Below are positions 25,475-40,500 of a DNA stretch of 64,000 nucleotides, piece after piece. How positions within the stretch are numbered: the first letter of the stretch is position 1; every line of letters starts with the position of its first letter. The translations under genes and the position numbers were made by a program. The stretch covers positions 62,001 to 126,000 of the forward strand of contig JAHQIW010005159.1 in the NCBI GenBank assembly GCA_019055375.1. The letters are read 5' to 3'. The notes beneath the pieces were generated by a model. It was not told where the DNA came from. It did no database searches and was given only the letters and a program-made list of their open reading frames with translations. The DNA comes from Parelaphostrongylus tenuis. Lineage: Eukaryota; Nematoda; Chromadorea; Rhabditida; Metastrongylidae.

Positions 25475-25529
25475 ACAAAAAATTAGATTACGTTCTAACC
25501 ATCCTCGATCTGTATAACTGAATGAAATC

Positions 25530-28500
25530 ATGTGGCACATCCATTCTCCTAACTTAAGCAAAATTTCAACTCAAATGAAGATTTTAGCGGATCATTTGAG
25601 TGGACTGTTGGAGCGTAGTGTATCGGCAAACTCACTGAGTCAAACACTACGCGGACTTGCGATTTCATACGAGAAAGAGCTTACCAAAGGAGAAGAGGAA
25701 GCGATTTTCGAGATGTTTAAGATTCCTGGCAGAGAGGTAGCCTCTATCGGGCGATTGCTAATGGTTAGCGTATTATCATTTGTGTCAACCGATATAATCA
25801 TTTTTAATGTTTGAAAGTTTGCATAGGTGATCTTTCGTTCATGCCGTTATTCTAGTTATGCTTTAGATACTGAAGTCATTTGGGTTACGTATGGACGATC
25901 CTCGTCTCAGACCTATGATGCGATATCTCAAGGAAATAGAGAAGCAAGAAGAAGCGAAAAGAAATGAAGTCACAGAACCGAAACATTGGAAACTAAGCAA
26001 AGAACAGTTTAAAGAGTATGGACACGTCATTTCTAGTTGGAAGAATAATCTGGGTACTTTTCTATTAGACGGTGGCAAATGAATATTCGACCACATTTGC
26101 TGGGCAAGAATTCGTTTATAAAAGTATAATAATTCGGTAGCTTAAATCTCTTGCTAGCGCTACACATAGTCTTTTTTCGAAGAGACCCTTTTAAACCATA
26201 TCAGCAAAAGGAAGACATTTGTGTTTCACAGAAGCGTTTTTCTTGCAAGTCAGAGCTCTTTCTTTAGATTATTAGTAGTCGTTCGTGAGTGTAAGATTTG
26301 AAGATTTCAACGTTGCTTAGTTTCTGAAAAGACAGTCACTTTGTAGTGCAAAAGGGAAAATAAGATTGATTCATATACGCGAACGCGTGTTTCTTCACTA
26401 ATCTACAGGGTGAGGGAGGGTTGGGGGCGGGGAGGGAGGACAAAGTGCGTGAGATGGCGCGGTTTCAACACGGCCATCTATTGATAGCTCTTCGGCGGGT
26501 CACATGTAAAGAGCAATTTTCGTTATTCACTTTTGAATTGTCTCTCCGCTTTGAAAGAAACTCCAAATAAATATTCGACTGTGATAGCAAACGATTTTCT
26601 CCACACATTCATGTGCTTTTCGTACTTTTAGTGAAGTAATAGTTGAGTTGCGCGACTGATATAGCTGTGTAAAACATAATTTTTTTAAAATCACACCGTT
26701 AAAGAAGGGTCTTCTCGGAAAGGGCCATTCACTACGCTAACCATTGATTTTGACTTTCGAATGATCGCTAACATTCTTACAAAAGTGCGTGTCCAGAGAA
26801 TGAGGTCAAGTATTTATCTATCGCCGTTTATCGGAAATGATCCATGGTCTGTTATCAACATTACTCTGTGTAGTCATTAACTGTACCTATTGTTTCAGTC
26901 TACTTATACACTCTCTATCAACTACGGTTTTAGAGCAGATCGCGAGTGAATTTCTGCGGTGTTCTAAAACCTATGTTAGAAGACAAATTTAAGGGAAAAA
27001 TGAAAGTTTTCAGACTTTCCAAATATGAATGATTTTGGAAAAAACGAAAACACAAAGGAGCAATATTATGATAAATTTTACTCAACGAAAACACTTAACA
27101 GTGCTGACATGCCAAGATCTAAATCCAACAAAAGCACAAAACTTTTTGAAAGTCGTCTTTTACCTCTATAACATTGAATTTTACTGCATCAAAGTTAAGT
27201 TATTGCAGGTGTGTTGCATACAGTGTAGATCTGATCTCTCAAGCTTTGCAGAACAATTTTGTCATTCCGTCTTGGTCGGAATTTGTCAACCAAATCAAAA
27301 TTTTCTATCTAGAAGTGAGTGATTTAGAGATCATCACCTGCACACTACCATTATAAAGCTTCGAGTAAATTTTAAAATACGTGTTTTTGGCTCTTTCATA
27401 CTTTCTTGGAAATGGCGATTACGAGAGAAGCAGCAAAACTTACCTGAATTTTTTTGAAATCAGCTTTTTTTATTCCAATCTTAAAGAGGAGCAGCTTATG
27501 CTCAGGACAAGGCGTCCTAACGCAGTTAACGCGAATTTAGAGCCAAAATGGCATTAAATTCCCCCCCCCCCCCTCCCTCTGCAGCGTCATCTGATATTCC
27601 TATTATGGGATCGTCTCTTCAAAAGATAGTGGATGATTTTAGGAGAGGGTAAAGTGAGCGCTATATTGTTATAGAGGCAAGTATTTAATTTTGTTTACAG
27701 TATGCAACGAATGTAATGGTGCATAAATAATAGGATCGCGCTATGTGAAAGAGTGTTTGGAAGGTATTTTACAATATTGTCAAGAGTTACACTTATTGCG
27801 CACAAACGATCTAAACGACGCATAGCTCGGCTTTGATTAATCGCTGAGGGACACGTTATGCATCCTACTCCATTCTTAGTACCATAAAGATGACTGAATC
27901 CAATTTAACCTATATAAGGCTTCTTTGAGTTTTATAAACCTACCCGGTGTGCGCTTTTATTCTCCTTATTCCTTTTTATTAGCCAGGTTTTTCATTGGCA
28001 ACAATGAAAGAATGTAGAGCTGGGTTAGCTTCGAACCAAGTCATTATCACAGTGTTCATTTTCGAATATCTCTAGTCAGTGCGGCACTTATTCGAAGAAG
28101 TAGATAACAACATTGACAATTGTTTTTTGTAAATGAGAGGGCGTAAAGTTTGAGCTTCTGAGAATTTCAATGAGTTGAGCGTTAGATTCCCATGATGATT
28201 AGAAATGAGAAATGCCGTTTAAGTGAGTTATCTGCTTCATATCTACATCACTTGATCTACTTCAGAATAAAGAGCCAGCGTGGTATACTAATTGTGAATT
28301 AATTCTATCGTCACTGAGTTCGGTGACAGTCTCTTGAAGATACAATATAATGATCAAACGAAGAGTTGTTATATTGAATCTGTGAAGTTTACTTTAAAAG
28401 GAGATAATCAAGTCATCTGCTCAAAAAAGTGCTTTGCTAAGAATTTTATATCAATTTATTCGCTGTGAGGAAAGTATGGGATAGACTGTAAACTTTTTCC

Positions 28501-31500
28501 AGTGCCATGAAATTCGCTGTGGATCCGTTGCCACGTACATACCACAATTGGCAAGACAGTCTCCTGATAAATGGGGTGTGTCAATTTGTACAGTGGATGG
28601 ACAACGAGTAAGCTTTGATGAAATCGCTCAACGTCGCGATATGAACAGGGAAATGTATCGTCTTTCTATGTAGACAACACTATATAACAATATATATAAC
28701 AACATGTAGAGAAAATGGTGAGTAAGCGATGGCCTCGGTGGTGTAATGATAGCACGCGACCGCTGTATGAATGAGACGCGGGTTCATTGCTGTCTGAAGT
28801 CGAATTTTCGCTTACCACTCAATCCTCTTAGGAACAATGTATAACTTTTTCTGAACAAAGAGTGCATGACCTGGATATGGGCGTAAGGAGGATTCAATCC
28901 CAGTTGAGTTTCGATGTTCTGCACATCACTCAGCATTATTGGAAATATAATTACGCGTGGTATAAGGAGATAAGAGCTCATCAAATTGATCAAACTTTCC
29001 ATATCGATAGAGATGCTCTTTAGTAGCTAATATAGATTAGACGTACATTTAACCATAAAAGTAATTTAGTCCTGATAGAGAGCTTGACATTTATCATTCA
29101 TTTTTGGCTGTTCATTACAAGGGAAAGGTCGTAACAAAGCAGCAAACTCGTTCTATTCTACCATAAGTTCGTGCATGTGCAATCCGTAGATGGCTTGAAA
29201 AGCTTTGGTAGTTTGTTGCAGCTCCAAAAAAGGAATTTCGCTTAACATGAGAAGCAATAGTTGAAATGTGTTGCAATTCACCCTCTCGTTCCTGCGTTCG
29301 ACGCATCCAAGTTTCAAATAAGCACCCGAGCGCTGAAATGTTTTCAATGAGATGTGTATCATTAAACGATGCTTCTTCTCCAAGCCAAAAAGGGGCTAAA
29401 AAGTCTTTGATCTGTAACATCAACTTGATTAGTAATCACAGCATTTTTATTTTTCAATAACTACTTTTTTAATGTTTCCAACCAATCGATCTTGCTAAAT
29501 CATGAAATATAGCAAATGAGGTGTGAGCACACCATTGGTTTCCACTACCTCAGCTTTTTATACTAACCAAAATCTGTTGAATTAAATGGAACGTGGTTAT
29601 TTTTGAATTTGAGAGGGCAATTGCTAGAAGAGATATTTTTTTACAAGAAGTGCAGGAAATACCCGTTCAGATATTTCACATTAGTAAATCATCAGGAACC
29701 TCTCTACATTCAGGCTTCTTTCGGCGACTCAAAGACAGCATTCTGTGTTCAGTCTGTCGCAAAGGCGTTCAACTATGCAATTGCTGCATCTGATCTTGGT
29801 AAGTTCGAATGAGCACCATCACTCGTTATTTAACTGACAATGTCATTACTAATGAAGACACTTAGCCGTAGCTTGGAATAGGTTTAAATTGTAGCATTGT
29901 TTTGAAGTGATCCTATAAGAAAAACTTTGAAAATATCTGAGGAAAAATTTCTCCATAAAATTGACTATCTGTGGAGTAATATTTACTGTTGCTGCAAGCA
30001 TCAATGAGATAATTGAAAACTTGAATAGGAAGAACTAATGACTTAGAAATATTTATCAAAGCATCTCATCAAATTTTTCATGAAGCGACCATACAATTCA
30101 GTCTTCGTTTTGAGTCTAATAACTTATGATCTTCAAAAAAAAACAGAAACATCAACGTGATAATCTGATAAGGATATAACCTGCTTTGAGCTATTAGGTT
30201 TAGTGCTATACAGGTATTTGTTTCGTCCTAATGGAACTCATCAGTAGCACCCCCCCCCCCCCCCCTCGCTTCAGCCGATCCGCTGGGTTAAATAATCCAT
30301 CGACGCCGAGTAATAGATCACCACATGTCAGATGATGGAGTTACTTGAAATTCTGATAGAAGAGCTATCAACGTGATAATTACGTTGGTAAGCTTGATAT
30401 TTATTCGATGCACTCTGCTCTGCTACAAATATAGTCAAATATAAGGTGCGCTCCTTAGCGAAAATAATTCAATGCAACTTCGACGATTCTTGTTATTTAC
30501 CCTTCTAAAAATGTTTGCTAAATAGACGGTATATTGCATTTTTCGTTATATGATCAAGGGCCAAAAAATCAACAACGCTCTATGGAGCGCCACAGACTAG
30601 CTGTCCTCGAGCTTGCAGCGAGACTCGCTGCACCAGTATTCTACGCCGTTTGAGAAGAAGAAAACAAAAGCGAATCGAACGCTAGTACTGGGATCCGCAC
30701 AGTAAAAAACAAGCATTGTGGTGACGGATCAAATGAACAAAATAAAAATAAAAATATTTTTCCCACGAATATATATGTTATATATATATATCAAATATGA
30801 GCGTAAGTTGAATGCTCTGGAGAACTAATCTGGGTGTCCTTTGCGCCATTCATATTGCTCCGTAAGAGGAACTGATATGATTCAGCGCCGTCATCAAATA
30901 ATATAACGTAAAGCTTACTTATTGTTTCAACTTCGGAGTGAATTATTTCCTATGCAATTGAATCAATGTTGTTTAGGAGCTGATTATGTACATTCATATG
31001 TTGGACACGAACCAAGTGGACGATTTTTTAATGAAATATGCCTCGATGCAGAAAGTAAGTATATTTTGCTCAAAATCTAGTACAATTCGTCCTTACATGA
31101 TCAGAACCCTTTTTCCATTCGATTCATCGTTTCCCACCCTCTACCCATAGTGGTGGCCGGATAGTTTCTAACTCTTTCGGTATAACTTCAGGATACGCCC
31201 CTCTTGATAGAATTGCTACTCGATTTCTTGCTACTACTTTAGAATTTATTCCCCCCTTATCAACTCGGTGGTTTAATTCGAATTAAAAATTTTCCTCGCT
31301 GAGACGTGCGGACGTTTTCATAACGGGTAGTCCTGCTCGATCAAATGAAAACCTTCCGCCGTAAGACTACGATTGCTCCAGAATAAAGCGAATTGTCGAC
31401 AGTAGACATTCTCGCAATCAGTCAACCCCGCGACCTAAAGTAGCACTCCGAACACTGATTTAGACCATGAATGGGTTTCTACAACATTGAGGCAATATTA

Positions 31501-34500
31501 TTATAGTGAAACCATGTAGCTTGCACTTAAATGACACTAAGTTCTCCACAAAAAAAGTTCTATGATCAAATGTTTCTTCAGTGCATTTGTTCAGCTATTC
31601 GAGCAACCCGGCATGAAAAGATTTCTACTCGGGAGCCTTTACATTCGACTCTTTCTAAAGACCTCACTCAAAACGATATATGATCTGATAATATATGTTG
31701 AGCTTTTCATGAGGTCGGCCATAGCACTTATATAGTGCTAAGCGCGTGTTTCGGCATTACAGCCTCATCAGCAGCACGGTGCTCTTCGGTCCAGTCAACC
31801 TTACAGGGGATATGAACCTACATATAAAGGAATAGACGCCGATCTAATTCTACTCTGAGCAGATGGTTTTAAGCCATTCAAGAAAGAAGTTTTGATCTTG
31901 AAAACATCCCTCCTTCTGACCAGCCATATGTTTTGGATGGACGTGAGTTGGAAGCCGCTCTGGATGCTGAGTTTCATCGAGCACTCGCGATTGAATTTTA
32001 GAGCTTGGTGTTTTGCAGCAGGCCACTATTAACAAGTTACACTATTTTGACCTTGCCCAGAAAAAAAAGAAATGGCAAGAAATCGTGGACAATGGTGATT
32101 TACACTTTGAGAATAGTTTTTGTTGTTGGTGTTGTCAACTTGCGCATGAAAGCAAAACCCAACCCCAGTACCTTTGCGCCAGCCTAACAGTTCGCATGAA
32201 AAGCGTAATCTTTTTTTTTAGCTCGACAGCACTTGATAAAAAGCCTTTTTAGAAACACCCTCTGTTTAAAGAAGAACAACTTTAGCTATCAAAGGTCATC
32301 AAAGTATTAGAAATTCTGGTGAGCAGTCAAGTACAGACTTCAGCCGAGAAAATATGCGTGCCAAGTGCTAAATGTAATTCTCTTTATGCTCTTCCTACAC
32401 TACCATGCAGAAGCTCTTCTAAAGTCCAAACTTAATTTAAAATTGCCAACGTATGAGTTATCGAGTAATTTTTAAACTAATGTAAAATCCTGTCTGGTGA
32501 AATAATCAATTAAATAAGACTGGAAAACATTGTAGACTCCAGAGACATAACATAATATTTCCTTAGTTGCTACTGCGAAGTAAGAAAACCATTTCATAAG
32601 CTAACTAAATTATTAGAACCGCAGTTTATTTGCTATTGAGGGAGAACTAAATGTTTATTCAATAGTCTGCGCTCAACGTGAAAACCACGGAAAGGAAAGT
32701 GTGTATCGCTTTCGATACACTTGATCCACAAAAAGTTTAAGGCAGAGGAGCAGCAGTCACAACACAAGCTGCATAAGCTGGAAAAAGTATTCCCAAAGTC
32801 CACCAGAGTTTTTTGGTCGCCAGTACTAAGATGATCTCTTTTGACACCTTGACGAGATAGTTACGTTTCTAGAAAGGCAATGGAAAGATGTTACGATCAC
32901 TATTTGGATCTCGTCAGTCAATAGCCACGTCCGCCTACCGTCATTTAAGACAAAGGAGGATGGTGTTGTCGGTCCACCGGTTCTCTTTCAAAATCTGACC
33001 CGCCATCTCGGCGTTAAAGTATACAATAACATCTGATCCAGAATGGATAAACGTGAACACATGAGAAACATTGCGCCAGTTCTCGTCACGACACCTGTAC
33101 GGCTCTTCACATTTTCCCCTGTCATTCAGACACACCTGCCAGATTATAAGGTTCTTCAGGTGATGAAAAAAGGATTGTTCAAGTGGACTTTCTTCAGCTC
33201 TTCACTTAAATGATCCTAAACAGGATTGACAGAACACTGAACGAAGGACAGTCATATGAACAAGCAAGGTTTCGAAAAGAATTCGGCATTGTATACCATA
33301 GCCACACGATAACATGACTCACTGAGGTTTCGTGAGAGTACTCTTAATATTTTCACCAATTCGGAGAAGGTGTTGAATTCACTTGAAACTGAGGATGTGA
33401 TAGCTCTGAGTAGTCTGCGCATCCCTACTCAGTACATGATTTTTCTGGGATACATAAAGATTTCATAGCCAAGACATTGCCATTTTATAATGGTATTACT
33501 ACCAACGTAAGAAGAGTATTTTGACAAGGCTATACTATCTCACAGAAGTTTTTCACTGCTACCCTTCGAATTGTTAATCAAACATCAAAATGGTCAGCAG
33601 GAAAATGTGATTCGGTGGTTGACAATCACATCGTGTTCGTTTTACCGATGACATTACTCCTATGAAATCAAGAATCAACCAAGCAGGACGAATGTCATTC
33701 AATTTTCAATGTCTCAATCACGATCAACGTTATGTCGAATACCCTTGCCATGCCTTCCAATTAGGAAAGCCTAAGTGTTAAACGACTTAGCTCCAGAGTC
33801 ATGCAAGAGGAGGCGAGCACCTTTTGAAGTTGTTGAGATTAGTGAGGATATAGTGAAAAGAACGAGGAACAACAGACTCTGTGCCCACGTTTTCAGTATA
33901 GTGACTCTTCCTATGTTAGCTTGTCCGTTGAAAGCGGTGTAGTTAAACAAATGAAATGAGCAATATCTTAGTTTTATACGTGCAGTCGAAAAGACAATGA
34001 TGAAAGTTTCATATCTCAGAAATGAGAAAGAAGATCCGAAGTTAAACGATGTGAATTATCACAAATCAAAGACGCCGTTCTACATGGTTGGCTATCCAGT
34101 ATATAAGGTGGGCTGAGAAAGTACTAACTTCAATGACAACCAATGAACGAGAGTCGTTTCCAACTAAATTCCTGAAGATGTCGATCGCACAAAAAAGCAG
34201 TCTGACGACCCGATTTGCATGTGGCCTTAACTACTGCCTGAAACTTTTCTTCGTCTTAGTCGCGAAATGTCTTTGATTCTAGTCAGTCAATGACTGTTGA
34301 AACTCCAAAATAACCTTAAGATAGATGAGGTTTCTATGGATTTTTTGGGTGCAAGCCAGCGCTTGCCAGTATTACTTTTGCTTTCAGCTTGTTGGAAAAA
34401 CAAACTTAATCTAAATAGAGAATGAAAATACTAAAGTATGCCAGCCTTACCAATCATCTCATCTACTGCAGTAGTTTTTACTGCAGATAAACCACATAAT

Positions 34501-37500
34501 CCAATGGTAAATTCTGGAGCGATTATCGTCACTTCACTCATTAAAAGTACATGGAATATGGCAGACAGATTTGATTATGTGAGTTCCAGTTTTTTTTAAT
34601 TATGCTAGAACACTCCATTGTGGTAAATATGAAAACAAAACCTGCAAATTACCTATGGTTGATCAACTATCATTAATTCTCAGATGATCACCGAATACCG
34701 AAAAATTGCCGGTGGAGAATATATTGGATTCAATAATGCGACGTAAGTTCTTGACTTTCATCTCTCAAATCTTCTCCTTAACTATCACAAACCGTTTCAT
34801 ACATCTACTGAAGTAATTCCGGATGCCTTACAACATAGAACTTTGGCTTAATCTCCGTCTTAAATTCGGCTCTTAGCCTAAGCATTTCTCACTAATTTGT
34901 GAGAGAAAGGAATTGACATCAAGATGGTTCAGACGATGAACACTCACTCGATGCATTGAGAGATGACTGCAAGTCATTAAACACTACTAATATTATTTCA
35001 AGCAAGTGCGTGGTGCTAAGTGAAGTCTAAGGGACATAAATACTTCATAGTGCAATAAATGATCAACATATTTTCTTTCACCTTTAGACTACCTACCTTA
35101 TATCATCTGTTCATCAAAAATTTCCGGAATTTATATTAAATATATCAGCGTGTAGCTTTATAGGTCTCCACTAGTCGATCAAATACTGCTTACAAAGAAA
35201 TTTGGTTTAGTTTAAGTCCCATTTACGGCATGAGTACTAAGTTAGTCGTAGAGATCTTACGTCTTTTTCAACAAGAAAGTTTGGTGAAAATGAACTTCGG
35301 TTAATAAAAATTTCTCGAATTTTCACGTGATTTTAACCGAAAAGTTAGGTTAGTTCACAATAATTCTGGATGTAGTGAAATTCTATGGAATGATGAGATG
35401 TTACTTTCTCGTCAAAATGACACGGACTGCTATAATATAATGCTTACTCCATATCGCATTAGTTTAGAGATGATAAACTTTTCAGAATGGAGAAAGACTA
35501 TACACAGTTTAGATGGAATAAGAAACAAGCTCACATAAAATTAATAAGAAACTCTTATTATGGCATGTAGAGAGGCATTGCTGTAAAAGTTGCGTTGTCA
35601 CGTGCTAGTTCTATTCAACGATTCTTCTTAATTCGAAGCCATACGTAGAATTTCTTGAATGCAATTTTGGGTAATCAAATCGTTCAAGTGCTTAACATTA
35701 ACTCATTATTTATGATGAGGCTTAAAAAGCATGTTCAACCAATTATTCAGTAAGATAGTTCAGTGGAATACACTTATATGGATTTATGTTGACAGTAATG
35801 TTGAGCGCTGAGTAACGAATTCATGGGACAACTTTGCGGCACGTTGGCTATATAACGCCTAGCAAGAAACATTGAGGAGCTGTTAATGCCAAACTCATAA
35901 CAATCGTTTCTGCCATTGAGCGACATTACCAAACATCAGTTACGAACTATTGTCGCAGTTTACTTTGGCTACTTTAAGGCTCATAACTGTGACACTTTCA
36001 TTTCTGTGTATCACACTTACATATGTCTAAGACCGACAGTCTAAAGTGGAGCTAACAAACTGGATTAGTTGAATAGAGTGATAGAGCTTTCCGCATTTGG
36101 AATCAGCTGCCATAGCAGTTGAGTGCGAGCAATCATTTCTTTTAGGGGGACTGTCACAATGTGACAAATCATTTTTATTTCCAAAAATACAAGTTGTTAG
36201 TGCAGAAATTTATTTGGCTGAACGTTTCAACGCTTTCACCTTCTTCAAAACAATTGCCCACAGCCGGTCATTGTTGTGATATAGATGTTCGTTATCAGTC
36301 TAAGACTTACATTGTGCAAGCTTAAATATGCAGACATTGACATCACATCGTGAGGAATGCTGCATTTGCACCCATCTGGATTAAAGTATGTGGCTAAACA
36401 CCAGGTTTAATGCTGTTCGGGTTGACCTGGCAAGTTTGAGGTAGGAGCCATATTTCTGCTTTCAGTGGTTTGCATTAGGACCATTTCGATACTATAAGCC
36501 TAGCGAATGAAACTAATGATCCTTACCGAGATCAAGAGAAGAAAAATTCCATGATATCAATCAGCTAGTCGGAAAAGAATAAAACAAAAATAATATGCCA
36601 GATAATCGTTTTTGAGCCACGCATGTGGTCTGTTATACAGGGCTAATTTATAGAGGCCAATACATGTGTTTCGACCTTGACGGTCTCATCAGTCGCGAAG
36701 TTACCCTTCGCCTTTAGTCAATACTCTCGGTGCGCACAGTCCCCTATACTAAGACTAGGCGACAACGAACATTTCATACTGCATGTTCAGTGAAATTATC
36801 ACCGAACAGACAGTGTTGTACACTCGATTGCTCTTGGCTGGCACCGTTGATATATCATACCTTTCGTTTCGAGTGTTTTCTGATTTTTCTGAGTGATAAT
36901 TTCACTGAACTTGCAGTGTAAAATGTTCGCCGTCACCTACTTATAGCATAGGAGACTGAGCGCACCGAAAAATTGGCTGAAGACCAAGGGTAACCGCCCG
37001 ACTGATGAAACCGTCATGGTCGAAACATGTGTTTCTGCCTCCATGAGTTAGCTCTATATGACAGACCACAGGTGTGGCTCAAAAATGATGATCTGGCATA
37101 CTGAAATTTGAGTGCGGTCTTAAGAAAGCACTCGAAACGAAAGGTACAAGAATAATAGATTTTTCAATTTTTGCCTTGTTGCAACAGTATTTATTTAGAA
37201 TTTTATTTAGCTCTAACTTGAAGACATTGATTGAAATGTTATTGCCGTAATAGATATTGTTTTAGCTTTCTGTCAGAGCGTGCCACTGCAGATCGTAACT
37301 ATGCTCTTTCGTATTTTATGAAGGAGAAGAAATGCTTTCCACCTGAGGTGGGCCCTTTAATTTCCTTACGATGATGCGCTAATAAAAGTGCGATTTTCAT
37401 AAGAATAACGTCTTCTAGACAACTTCGTTAACGGATGCGATCGATTTCTACTTTCAATTGTGCTCTATTGAAGGAAATTGTGAGTCGCTGAGTGTAATGG

Positions 37501-40500
37501 CAGCCCACTCTTGCCAATGGAGGTGTGCTTTCCTAGAAATCACATCTAGAGCTATTTTTCTCAGATATCGCTTCTTGTCTCATTTACAAATATGACAATG
37601 CAAAAAGTTTTTCTTGCTATATTTTATAGTCTGTCGTTTTATGAAAGTTAATGTAGCATATTTAGTAACCAATTGTATCTAGATATTGCGCATTTTCAGG
37701 TTGAACTTAAAGATTCAAGTTTTTTTAGATAATAACATTTGCACTGATAATTCATCACGACTTAGTATTACGCTATGCGGGACTTTTATTGAATTTGAAT
37801 GCAAGGAACAATGACTATCGAGAGCTGTCATAAAATATCACTACACTTGAGCTCAATCAAAATATTACTGATTAGGCGTTTGTCCAATCACGAACGAAAA
37901 AATGTATCGACACGAATCCATGCAGAGATGTGTTGTCCTTGATGTACAGTTGCGGTATGTACGACGCTTCTGGACAGTTCTCCTTTGCGGTAGGTTCCCG
38001 TATTCTGGAACGTGCTAAAATCGGGTTTTTTGTTTCTAGCAACTTATTCGAATGATCAGAGGTTTTGAATCACGTATAAAAGATCCTTCCATTAGAAACT
38101 TATCAATTATTCGGATAATTATCAAGGTTTCCGCTCTTTTTTCATTGAGAGACTTAGTTATGGAGACCCTTTATCGTAAACGAAGCCTGATGAGTTATTT
38201 CTGGCTACTGTATTGCCAGCTACGGTTAAAACAGAGGGAATGAGAAATGACCCGCTACCCTTGCCCGTTAAGCAATTGCTATGGCTGACAAGCCACAGGA
38301 AGAAGTGGAATCTTTGCTAGCGTAGGTAATATTGATATGCTTGATGGTTGATTGACTCTTTTGCACACAGATCATGCAGCTGACCAGTGTTTTACTGGTA
38401 TCTGTACAGAAATTGCCAAATATCATTTCATTTAGTCCGTTCACTTTCCTAGACTACAATATACTGACTTTGACGAATGATTAGCTTGAAATATCGCGAA
38501 GAAGGTTAAGATTGAAGCTGATACTAAAGAAGTTTATCCTATAAAAATTTTAGTCTTCGCAACCACATCTGTACCCAAATTCTCTGACGTTATCTTTTTT
38601 CGAGATTTTCTCAAAATTATTCGATGTTAAAGTCGTTAATGAAATTCGTCCTTATTGATTGAACCCTAATGTGTTGCGTAATACTCCATACAAGATGCAA
38701 TAGTTGTAAAGAAAAGGCTAGAGTAAAAACAGCGTAATTTAAATACTGTCTTTGTGCTAACATCATCTCATAAGAAGTAGAGCTTCAAATTTCAAACCAG
38801 CCTCGATAAATTCCTTCATCTTGTCATGCATCGGGCTACATCACATTGATTCTATTCAAACAAGGAACAGCAAATCTCGTGCATTCGTCCTAAGAACTCC
38901 ATTCATAATTTTCCAGAAGCACAATCATGTGTGATCGGCTGGGCTTCTATGTAACATAGGCTTACTCTTAGACAAGCTTTAGAGTGAAAATCGCAAGAAT
39001 ATTCTATGTTTTGCTGAGTTTGCTAGAAAAATGAGTCTCGCTATAGTACTCAGAATTAGATCTGGAATCTTTATTCTTTGTCGTATCGCTAGGGGTAGTG
39101 ATTTGATGCGAACGGTTATAAACTGCTCAGGAATTACTTTGTTAGGAAAGCTGAACAAAACAGACAGCACATGTGTGCTGAATGGATTTAGCTTGTCATT
39201 TAGGTTGGTCTGCCGGCAAAGTCCGGTGTGTCCGGAGTGATGATTGTGGTGGTGCCGAATGTAATGGGTATCGCCTTGTGGTCGCCACCGCTGGACAAGA
39301 TGGGAAATAGCACGCGTGGGGTGGCTTTCTGCAAAGTAAGCATTATGTTTAACAAAACAATATTTTTTATTCGCGCATTTTACATTGACGCGACTATATC
39401 AATTGGGGATAGTTAATCTGTTCAATATATTATTTCTGAACGGGATCAGAGTGAGCTAATTTGGAACTAACCTGATAGTAAACTTTCCACATAATTCAAT
39501 TTCACGTCTATCACTGCAGCTTTTCACAGGATCCGTACGACGGCTTTGTTTTCACTGTGTGCATCGCGATACTTCTAACATTTAATTCGTCCTCTTACTT
39601 CCACCGCTTGATCGAGTATTTCACACCTTCATGAGCATTGTAGAAACTGGTTGTGCCACATCTCTTTGCAAATTTGGAGATAGCCAGGTTGGAGCGTTCC
39701 TGTGACGTTCTATTGATTGCCGGGAGTATTTGGACAACTCCGCGTCAAGCATTACTACGCATTCAGCCATCGTCCTGGAAGTAATACTTAGTTACGGGAT
39801 TGATAATTCCAAGGTGTTCGCGAGGGTCTCTCAAAAAATAGTAAAAAAATAACTTCGAGTCCTTTTATTGATGGGACTCGAAGAACTTAGCCAATCAATA
39901 TGGAAGCTAAAAACAAAGCGGCTAAATTGCTCAGTAGGCAAATTAGAAAGTATGTTCCCTTTTAGAAACTCATAGGAAAATTCAACTTTCACAACTACGA
40001 TTGCTTACTGCACACGACATCCAATAAAGTGGATCCAAGGCGCCGTGAAGTCAGGGAACGCGACAGCATCACACCAGCTATGAACGTCGCTCGATCGAAA
40101 GACATGGTAGCTCTGAGAAGGTGCGTATTTTCACATAATCATTACAAAGCTAATAGTTGTGGGCTCACATTAAGCAATAAATATGAAATAAAAGCAGAAG
40201 CGTTCAAAAGTAGTTGTTTTGCAAGTTGTTTCAAGATTGATGCTAATTTACGGTGAGCCAAGTCTGCTGTCCAAGCGGGGTCGCTCTACTGTTTTTTTTA
40301 GAGAACGAGAAAATCGACCGGCTACTTGAAAGGCTTTTTTAACTCATTATTTGGCAATATGCGCACAGTTGCAGAGAAATGATTTATGCCAATGAATGCT
40401 TAGAAGATTTCTCTGTGATATTGAAAAATATGATCCGGAAGAAGACTTATGGCCCTCTTGTGGCGTATCAGTCCTCGTATTTCCCCGTGATCAACACATT

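Larger units (their letters stand above)
36600..37150. mobile_element. Palindromic element with a hammerhead ribozyme motif in each arm, copy 2
   Basis: Arms at about 36603-36800 and 36888-37092 are imperfect inverted repeats around a short unique centre. Both ends read (inward) GAGCCACGCATGTGGTCTGT-like sequence. Each arm contains a hammerhead core facing outward. No open frame of note. The last 60 bases (37090-37150) repeat an internal block seen in copy 1. No protein or target-site duplication is visible, so the element class is unknown. Confidence 0.75.

Noticed and set aside
25891..26082. Separate small gene reading through to [10 protein letters not shown]
   Set aside because: It is glutaminase exon 2 reading past its donor (GTATGG at 26016) into a family A repeat.
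37001..37026. Treating the hammerhead hairpin as a transcription terminator
   Set aside because: The genome is eukaryotic, the hairpin lacks a T-run, and the flanking boxes match the hammerhead core.
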